From Cristatella mucedo (taxonomy: Eukaryota > Bryozoa > Phylactolaemata > Cristatellidae): a stretch of DNA of 64,000 nucleotides. Below are positions 44,433-64,000 of the stretch, piece after piece; position 1 is the first letter of the stretch; each line of letters begins with the position of its first letter. The stretch is from assembly GCA_009760855.2 (NCBI GenBank), contig WPIO01000108.1:810001-874000 (forward strand), written 5' to 3'. The notes under the pieces are model-generated. The model searched no databases. It was not told the origin of the DNA and saw nothing but the letters and a program-made list of their open reading frames with translations. Made by a program: the position numbers and the translations under genes.

Positions 44433-44879
44433 GTAATCTGCGGCCTAACGGGTTTTTGGTGAATTTCACAAATAGACCACGGCGTATTCTATGTAGGAAA
44501 TGTCATGGCTACAGCCCATAAGCATTCCAAGTTCAAGGACTTGCTCTGAACGCCTTAATAATTCTCAAACCCACGAACGTCAGCCGTTTTGCCATCGGCC
44601 GCGGAGTGTATGTAATCCTAAGGTTTTGATTAGACGGCTAGACTAACCGAGAGCCAAAAAGTAGAACGAGATTCTCTTTTATGAGAGTCTTCCGACTTCC
44701 GGCTCCTCCCCAACCAAACAATGTTGATATTGGGTGACGTATTGCCCAAACTTGTGAGAAATCAGTCCAAATTGTGTACACAGTCTTAGGAGCAGGGTCG
44801 CTCGCGTAAACGCAGCTGCACAGTCACACCTGGGCATAACACGCGCGCACGCACGCAAGCATAGGCACACCCGCACCCA

Positions 44880-45005
44880 TACGGACGGACGGACGGACGG
44901 ACGGACGGACGGACGGACGGACGGACGGACGGACGGACGGACGGACGGACGGACGGACGGACGGACGCACGGACGGACGCACGGACGGACGCACGGACAG
45001 ACGTA
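44880..45005. repeat. (GGAC)n tetranucleotide repeat
   Basis: About 30 units of CGGA, ending in CGCACGGA variants. It lies beyond the 3' end of lectin gene 2. The Arg-Pro-Ser-Val frame is an artefact. Confidence 0.95.
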
Positions 45006-45230
45006 CGGGAACCGCGTGGCGCGTGTGTCTTCGTTGGATGGGTAATGTGTGGCGCAGGCGTCGCAGACAGGCAACAGTAAAGTTGGAGACAGCAGTTTTG
45101 CTATCGTGGGAAGGGAGTCATCGCTGTTGTCGTCAATTCGAGCTCTGAAGCTCCCGAAGCAAACATTAGAATCAGGTTGTACATTTAGGCTCTGCCAGTG
45201 AGATGCAAGACCGGCACGTGACCCAGTGGC

Positions 45231-45261
<31 letters not shown>

Positions 45262-45495
45262 CATATACAGCGTTCAGAAGAGATATATACAGCCATGCTG
45301 ATGACCCCCGTATACTTCGATAAAGTTAGCAGACAGTAAAACAGTTAAACCACATTAAGCCTCAGAAGATATGAAGGGCGAGGTAAAACTTGTCGTAGAA
45401 TTTTCTTTCGCAGGGACTGACGTCGCAATGCATTGAGCCCAACTGCCGTCAGCAGGTCAGCAGATCAGGATGTCAGCAGGGCAAAGGTCATTGGC

Positions 45496-56871
<11,376 letters not shown>

Positions 56872-56987
56872 CAACACTTCCGCTTCATCAAAGGATGCAA
56901 AGAAGCGTACTGCAGGGCTGAATTGTGTAATGTAATGTAATGTATCTCCGTCAGTAACTCCACAAAGTCATAAAGACCATGTGGGTG

Positions 56988-58716
56988 TTACGCAGGAGAG
57001 TTTTGTATAGCGCACTCACAGTCTAAGCGGCTTTTGTTACGCATTCGGTAGCCAACAGACTTCGTCTCACGCAACAAAGAGAAAGTGGGAAGCATAGCAG
57101 AGTTAGGAGAGCAGTTGAGGTAGTGAGTAGCATAGAAGTAGCAGTTCAGGACCGCTGAAAAAGATGTGCCATAGTCGGCAGTTGGAGAGTAGTTGTCGTT
57201 GCGTAAGAATTGTGGAAGCGAGTTCCACAGTCTACGACCTGCAGAGCTAAAGCTTCTGTCGCCAACTGTCTTTAAGCGGAGGAATGGGACAGCTAATTTA
57301 TTGTCCACACAGGACCTGAGGGCACGAACAGGCTGAAACTGATGCAGCAGTTCAGCTAGGTACGAAGGAGCCAAGCCGTGGCGGGCCTTGTGGGTCAGCA
57401 TAAGAACTTTGCTCTGTCCTCTTTGCTCAACCGACAACATCCTAGCTCTTTCAGCAGACGTGACACGTGCTCAAACCACTGGGACTTGAAGACCAGCCTT
57501 GCAGCCATATTCATAGTCCGCTGTAGTGGCATAATAGCTTTCTTTGGTAGCCCAGCCAAAAGGGAATTACAATAATCAAGCCGAGACAGAACTAAAGAGC
57601 TAGCTAAATGTTTACAAGCCACTGTGGGAGACAGCTTCTAATCTTGGATAGGGATCGGATGTGATGGCTAGCTGTAGAGGCAGTCTTCTGAATAAAGCTT
57701 TTGAAATTGAGGCAGCTGTCGAACACGACACCTAGATTACAAGCACGTGGTGAAGGTCGCACAATAGCATCGCCTATTAGAACAGCAGAGCCTTTTAATC
57801 CAGCCACACGCTTAGGGTGTCCTATGAGAAGCAGTTCGGTTTTATCGTCATTTAAATTCAGGAAGTTTTCCGACATCCAGAATCGAATATCGGCAAGGCA
57901 AGCATTCAGTTTCTCAGTTGCTGCAGCAGATTCCGATGGTTAAAATGACAAATACAACTGAATATCGTCAGCATAGAAGTGATATCCTATTCCATGGGCC
58001 TTAATCACTTTTCCCAGAGGTTGTGTATAAATGGAGAACAGCAAGGGACCGAGTACAGACCCTTGAGGGACTCCACAGGTGACCCTTCTCATGTCTGAGA
58101 CCTGACCCCCACACGACACGCGTTGAACACGATCAGACAAGTATGATTTAAAACACGCCAGTGCTTCGTCTGCCAGACCGATCGTTGTTCTCAATCGTTC
58201 AAACAGAACTTCGTGATCAATGGTGTCGAAGGCAGCAGACAGATCTAGCAGAGCAAGGGCAGTGACATTCCCGTCGTCGTTGCCACGTAGAATGTCATTG
58301 TTAACACAGAGGAGAGCAGTTTCAGTAGAGTGCTGCCTCTTGAACCCTGATTGAAATGTTTCTGACATTCCATTATTTTCAATATGTTCAACTAGCTGCT
58401 TAGCAACAATTTTTTCAAGAATCTTTGATAAGAACGGAAGAAGGGAAACTGGACGATAGTTTGCTAGGACCTCTGTGTCCAATCCAGGCTTTTTAAGAAT
58501 AGGTCTAACGATTGCCGATTTGAAGGACTTGGGGACGACCCCTTTTCCCAAAGAAGCATTAAAAATCTTGGTTATGGCAGGGCTAAGTTGGTCTGCAAGT
58601 GAAGACCACAGAGATGAAGGTATAGGTTCTTCAGGAGACGAGCTTTTTTTGCTAGACCTTATAAAGGCAGCCACACCACAAGCAGAAACATCGGAGAACC
58701 TTTTAAGAAAGGTCAC
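56988..58716 (-). pseudogene. LINE B reverse transcriptase region (broken)
   Basis: Encodes LANYRPVSLLPFLSKILEKI, FQSGFKRQHSTETALL, LALLDLSAAFDTIDHEVLFE, GVPQGSVLGPLLFSIYTQPL and YHFYADDIQLYLSF (catalytic ADD). A stop at 57940 and frameshifts near 57615 and 57430 split it; later pieces encode LNDDKTELLLIGHP, SRLDYCNSLLAGLP and GRRLWNSLPQFLRND. Confidence 0.85.
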
Positions 58717-58984
58717 AGGTTGAGGAATGGCGATTGCTTTGGTTGGAGGGGCTTAATGAAGGCACGAATGTGCACAATTTTTTCAGTAAAGAAGGCTGAA
58801 AACTTTTCGGCTGAGCCCTTAATATCTGGGGAGTCAGACCTGACAGCATTGGCCAGTAAATGGTTTACTGTCTTATAAATCTGTTTAGTGTCCGACTGGC
58901 AGTAATTCAGTTTTCTAATGAAAAAAGAAGCCCTGGTTTTTTTAAGCTTTCTGTTGTAAACTCAAAGGAAGTCTTTAAAATTGA

Positions 58985-60298
58985 CTAGATCTGCCTCAGA
59001 CCCCGATTTCTTGAAACGACCAGCCTGCGCTTAACACGGCGCATCTTAAGGAATTTTTTTGTAAATTGAAAGGAATCTCGACGACTTTGAACACGGATAG
59101 AGCGAACGGGAGCATGCTTGTCAAGAGCACTCCTGAGTGTCTTGTTCATCGCATCAGTGAGGGTATCGAGGCTGCCGGTCGAGTCTGAATGCAGATCAAG
59201 AAGGCCTGCATCACAAACAGATTTCAAAAACTTGTCCATGTCAATGCTTTGTAAGTTACGTCGTTTGGCAAATTCGACGTTGGCCTGTACGTACGAGGTA
59301 GCAGGAACAGTAAACGAGACCGAACAATGATCTGAAAGGGTCAGTGGGCACACCACAAGGTCAGTGGGGAGGACATCCTTAGTGATCACGAGATCTAGAA
59401 TGTGGCCACCGACGTGGGTGCTATGATTAACGTGTTGGGCCAAACCAAAATTCTCAAGACAGTCAAGAAATGAGCGGACCTGGCTGTTTCTAGGGTTGTC
59501 AACGTGAATATTGAAGTCTCCCAAAATCAGTAACGGCCTGTCACACACAAATATTTTAGCGAGGAACTCTGAAAACTCCTCTATAAACAAGTTTAGACAG
59601 CCAGAAGGAAGCCGGTATATCGCAACGGTGAGAGGCATTGTCTTTGAGGAAGACCTGATAGCAACCGATTAAAACGATGACCCATGCGAGAAATTGCACA
59701 TTTTATAGCCAAACGATTCGCGAACAACAATTGCAACTCCGCCACCAACCCTGTCTGAACGCACAGACTGATAGAATGAGAACCCGGGTGGGGTGGTTTC
59801 GGAAATACAGCTACTGGAACAAGGCGTCATCCAGGTTTCGGTAAGCAGAAATGCATCTAGCTTTTTCTGGACCACCTGATCGCGGATAAGTAAACCCATG
59901 GTTTTTAGCGAGCGGACATTTAGTAGGCGGAATTTAAGAGGCTGTCCAACAACTGGGCGACGGCGATGAAGTAGCTCGTATTCTCTACCGTTTGCATCCG
60001 GCCTGGCGGACGCTGGCTCTTCGAATTTGAATTGGACCTTGGTAACGGCCGTCGGACGACGTTTCACAACGTGCTGGGCTACGGCGGGTGGGCTACTACC
60101 GCAACAAGTACTATTTAGCGCTTTAAACTTACGAGTCGTAGGTTTGATAGCCGAGCTGTTGATAGGGCGAACGCAGGATGCAGGTCGGTTCTCACTGACC
60201 CGCCGGAGAAGGCCCGCCGGTAGGTATCGACTAATGGCGACATCGCATCTTATGCTAAGCAGGTCCGGTTTTGTGTAGCATATCCGAGGACAGCTCAT
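58985..60298 (-). pseudogene. LINE B endonuclease region (broken)
   Basis: An apurinic-type endonuclease: RLLNVRSL, FLLTETWM, VGGGVAIVVRES, then after one in-frame stop (59669-59671) VAIYRLPS, LLILGDFNIHVD, HILDLVITKD and LSDHCSVSF. These are the N, E, D..N and S-D-H motifs of non-LTR endonucleases that nick the target DNA. An N-terminal 100-residue basic region precedes it. Confidence 0.85.
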
Positions 60299-60345
60299 AA
60301 ATAGTCACAGCGAAGATAGCAGCGGAATATCCGAAGGTATTACGG

Positions 60346-62830
60346 AGTACTAACGCTGACGAAGCTAGCCGGACGTTTTCCTAAGTTTGGAAGCGAGTTT
60401 CGCAATAACAATTCTACGGCAGGTGAAAGCAAATGCATGAGGTTTAGAGGCACCCCAACGCAGGCGTCACAATGAAAGAATACATAAAGTGATTTCTTGC
60501 TTTGACACCCCTTAATAAACCCGCTGCGTTCTTTTGAACTTAACATCAGCGACATTTATACATTATCAGGAAAATTGATGTCTTCATCGTATTATCTCAA
60601 AATGTTGATTTAAATATTAATTGATACACCGTTCACACATACACAAATATATATACTAATAATTTAAGATTTTAAATCAATTAAAACTAGTAGCTGACAT
60701 TTCCATGGAAAAGAATTGTTGAGCAATACGTCCTGTTACGTGCCACAAAAAATTACATCGCACGTGTGAATTCTGAGTAGCTTATGTAAGACAAAATAAT
60801 AAATATAATGCATTCTTAAAGCACCATAAGAGAGCTTAAAAATTATGGTCAAATCAAATGCAAATCAGAAACTATACAGCTTATCACTCAAAATCGGCTC
60901 TATAAGAGAGCTTAATTAAATTCCTAATTATGGGCAAATCAAGTGCAAATAAGAAGCCATAAGGATTATCTCTCAAAATCAGCTCCGCCAGCACGTCTGA
61001 TGTGACACCTGCATGTAATCCATGTATCTTTTGCAAAGTGACATTTTTCTAGATAAAACAAAATAAAAAATACTAGTTGCTTTAGAAGCCTCTTTTTCGA
61101 AACGACAGAAGAGCCTTAAAGGTTATCACCATTTCTTTCAGCGGCAATGAAGTATTTCCCACAAAAAAATTCGCAGCTACAGTGGCTACCAAAAAGAACG
61201 GTTGGCATTGCGTCAATAATGCCGTCGGCCGCGCGATTTTCAATGCGACATTTTTGCAACCATTTTAGGCGAACAGCTTGAAATTTTAAACGAAAGTAGG
61301 AGTGCAGACTAATTGAAGTAGACCAGCACCTAGAGATGCCAAAATTAGCCACCGGTGGCAATTTCTTGACTCACGCACCACACCGTGTTGACAGTTCAAT
61401 GAGGATATCTTGTATTTTCTTCTCCTTCACCGGAAACACCACTTGGCTTCTCACATCGTAAAGTGACTGCCGCGATCATTTTTGTAACGTATGCACAGGG
61501 TTGGCGTAATTATCGAAGCCAGCTAATAAATAAGGCGCAGCATTAAATGCTACGAAGAGACTAGTTAGATTTAACGTAACCATTAAAGAAATGCCGAGAA
61601 ATGACAGAGAAATGCCGAATTATTAACCGGATAGCCTAATTTTACGTAGCCGACAGCCAGCCGTCATGAAACACGAAGGGTTGTAATTGAGACTATATTC
61701 CCATAGGGCATTAGACAAAGAGGAATTTTGTCTTATATTTTGTACGTTGATAGAAAACAGATTAGGACTCCTGGACGTAGTCAAGCAGAAAGCGGAACGG
61801 CTGATGCTTCGTAAGCAGTGTTGGGTCTGGGTCGTGGGGTCAAAGGTCACATCTAAGCGAAAAATTTTAAGGTTCAGCAGTCAAAAGACTTTTATCACCG
61901 AACCGACTTATTGGAGTTATCAGCCTGAATTGTGATACCTTCCATAAGATCAATTGCATTTTTTTCAGCGAGCGCAAAGAACTTCTACTTTTTTAGTTCA
62001 CTGCTGCTATTGTCATCATTAATAAATGCATCCTGGTCGTTCATACGTTAGTCGTATGCATATTTATGATATTATTCTCTCCGTCGGGAAAATTTTTCAT
62101 CACATTATGTATTCTTTAAATAATTTTTATTGTTATTTTATTAATAGTTTTTTCTATTATTACATATTAAGTGTTCTGCTTGCGAGCGCTTTATCTCGAA
62201 CGTGAAAGCGACAGCGCCTGCAATGCTTACTTGCATAGAGGTACCGTTGCTATGACGTGTAGCTGTGTGAGGCACGGAAGAGCAGAAAGAAAGGGTAAAG
62301 GAGCAGAAGTAAGAGGAGAAGGAGAAGGTGAAGGTCATGAGGGTGAAAGGGAGAAGGTGAAGCGGAAGTGCAGGAGAAGGAGACGAGGAAAGAGGAGGAC
62401 GAGAAGGAGGTGTAGAGGGAGGACAGGGAAGGGAAGGAGGAAAAGTAGAAGGAGAGGAGAAAGGAAGGACGACGAGGAGGACGCACTAGACACCGAGTAT
62501 CGAAGGTTCGCAGACGACTCGGAAGAGGCAGCTGGCTCACTAATGGGTTCGCCATACCTGGCAGCAGCGGCGGCGGCCGCTGCCAAAAGTTATACCACTG
62601 TATTCTTTTGAGCAAAACAGCAGTGAAATTCTATCGGGAAAAACTGTCATCGTCATATTATCGTAAACAGTTCCAATTTCCGATCAATCTATACAGTTGT
62701 GATACAAATACATTTTAACTTTTGAAATCAATTGAAACTAGCTGCTGACATTTCGCCTGAAAATATGTGCGTAGGACAATCTCCAATACTCCACAAATCC
62801 TTATCGTGGATATTATGCAATACCTCCTAG
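60346..62830 (-). repeat. Copy of the PAN unit that has lost both exons
   Basis: 60346-60760 matches the sequence upstream of PAN A in the other units (31850-32110, 52760-52990). 61050-62460 matches the sequence that follows PAN B (53620-54480, 29300-30150). 62600-62800 again matches DNA upstream of PAN A. Between about 62460 and 62600, where A and B should be, only a GCA/GGC-rich join remains. Its 60826-60900 part is locally duplicated at 60901-60980. Confidence 0.6.
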
Positions 62831-63089
62831 CTTAACGTGCGTGAGTTCGGATTCTTTTTTAAACTTTAATACCGCGGATTTCATATTTAACCCTTGGATA
62901 GCGAATCTCGTGCAGTTATTTGTAAAACTCGTGGATAGAGAGATCAAGTTATCATAGGACTCTGTATGAGCGAAGCGATGCTATCAGTATCATTATAATT
63001 ATAAGGATTTTACTCGAGTTCATACGCCGGCCTGCCTCCTCACCACCAAATCCTCCGCCTGCTCGCAGCCCCTGAATCCCTTAACGCCC

Positions 63090-63260
63090 CGTGAGGTAAG
63101 ATGCCCTAGAGATGTGATGCTCGCACTCCATGACAAAGGTCGTGGGTTCGAAGCCGGCAGCGAGCCATCCTGTATTGCCAACTGCAATCGGCCACGATAG
63201 CCGTTTAGGGACTCCTGCCGCTACATACATAAATGAGACAGTTCAAGCAGCTAATATCCG
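63090..63260 (+). mobile_element. SINE family 2 copy
   Basis: TGCCCTAGAGATGTGATGC (weak A box) and GTCGTGGGTTCGAAGCC (good B box) are followed by a body shared with 2520-2645. Likely tRNA-derived. Confidence 0.45.
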
Positions 63261-63261
63261 C

Positions 63262-63779
63262 TTATTAAAGCGAGAAAGTCCGTCACCCCGAAAAATGGCC
63301 TACCCGTGTCACGTGGCAGCATGACGCACTTCTGTCGAGCGGCATGATGTCACAACCATGTCTTCCACGATGGAAATACTTTGACGCAGAGAAGTGAGTC
63401 CACAGGCCTTGAGCTGGCCATATAATTTAACACTAATAATGTAACTGTCTTTAGAATTGTCTCTCAATAGGCAGTAAACCCATGTTAATACACGACGCTA
63501 TTATCGAGGCCAATATAGACCTGTTAATTAGGCAATAGCTTATTATTATTATTCCTGCCCCAGGCTGCACCGCATGCCTGCTTCAGGGCCACCGCTTCCA
63601 AAGAGGGTTGAGCTTTTGAAGGGTGCAGGAGCCTTTAAGAGGTGACCTTTTCCAGCTAATCCAATGGGCGGCATGCCCTCAAAACGCACACACGGTTTTA
63701 GCCAGGAAGGAAACTGGCTACTCATTTTGCACCGTTAAACCGCTTATGCATTGAGTGCTCATTTAAAAAGTCGTCAATT
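63262..63779. other. Noncoding stretch
   Basis: 63262-63410 resembles 19750-19890 by eye (GAGAAAGT..GTCAC, GGCGCACTT-like, AGTGAGTCCAC). A TTATTATTATTATT run at 63541-63554 may be the tail of a minus-strand retroelement. No gene. Confidence 0.4.
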
Positions 63780-63915
63780 TAAGATGCACTTTAGATAAAA
63801 TAGCGCCCTAAGAAAGGTAAGTCTCTATCCATGCTCTGCACAGACGCTTCAGGGCAAGAGCCCGCGACTTTGGTCGTCAAAGTGAGCACCTTAACCCCTA
63901 AGGGGAAACAGGTTA
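63780..63915 (-). mobile_element. SINE family 1 copy, minus strand
   Basis: The reverse complement shows CCTTAGGGGTTAAGGTGCTC (A-box-like), GCGGGCTCTTGCCC (B-box-like) and a LINE A-like ending CTTAGGGCGCTATTTTATC. Confidence 0.6.
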
Positions 63916-64000
63916 GTACTTTTTTATCATCATAGCTTTTTCGGGATTAAAGTTGACGAAATATTTTACTGTCTAATGCCTTTGTTTATACTATGCCTCT

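Larger units (their letters stand above)
56930..60345 (-). mobile_element. LINE family B, near full-length CR1/L2-like element
   Basis: About 3.4 kb on the minus strand: endonuclease, reverse transcriptase, 3' end and a (TACAT)n-like tail at 56930-56945. At least two nonsense codons and about three frameshifts make it inactive. Comparison with 31840 and 52760, where the flanks are continuous, shows the empty site: GAATTGTG on one side and GTACTAACGCTGACG on the other. It therefore inserted upstream of lectin gene 2 after the unit duplications. 3' fragments of the same family are at 14790 and 19165. Confidence 0.9.

Noticed and set aside
44880-45005. Pro-Ser-Val-Arg repeat protein
   Set aside because: Translation of the GGAC tetranucleotide repeat.
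62250-62615. Basic Lys/Arg-rich frame
   Set aside because: Purine-rich flank shared with the other PAN units, where it is intronic.

Overview
The window is animal nuclear DNA. Coding sequence sits in short exons with GT-AG junctions and long introns. Non-LTR retrotransposons of the CR1/L2 type, a tRNA-like SINE, a hAT DNA transposon relic and many very long microsatellites surround them. The recognisable host proteins are metazoan: a peripherin-like tetraspanin, and secreted PAN/apple plus C-type lectin proteins. The phylum cannot be fixed from sequence alone; an invertebrate is my guess.

Layout. 1-9.4 kb has no convincing protein gene. It holds GC-rich blocks with strong splice donors, retroelement debris, SINEs and a 304-bp hAT element with an 8-bp target duplication (3258-3561). 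9.5-14.3 kb (+ strand) carries a five-exon tetraspanin of the peripherin/ROM type whose introns contain very long GA and CAG tracts. 14.8-20 kb is retroelement and simple-repeat DNA. 20.1-22.8 kb has a degraded PAN exon next to a diverged tandem satellite with a period of about 170 bp.

23.5-57 kb (- strand) is the main locus: two tandem paralogous genes for secreted lectins. Gene 1 (39007 down to 23559) splices into a 435-residue reading frame: signal peptide, three PAN/apple modules, then a C-type lectin domain split over two exons. Gene 2 (56871 down to 45496) has the same 3' half, but its PAN pair is doubled (A-B-A-B-lectin, 570 residues from the proposed start). All module exons have phase 1 at both ends, so they can be duplicated without breaking the frame. 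Introns and 3' flanks of the two genes also align by eye, so the pair arose by a duplication with an offset of about 22 kb. The PAN unit was then copied again inside gene 2 and once more upstream (60.3-62.8 kb), where both exons are missing.

Two CR1/L2-like LINE families dominate the repeats. Family A has 5'-truncated copies throughout, two of them nearly intact across reverse transcriptase (34.2 and 36.7 kb). Family B has one near full-length but broken copy (56.93-60.34 kb) inserted just upstream of gene 2. The main SINE family ends in a sequence resembling the family A LINE 3' tail, as expected if that LINE mobilised it.

Gene models rest on reading frames, splice consensus, phase matching and paralogue comparison; none has transcript support here.
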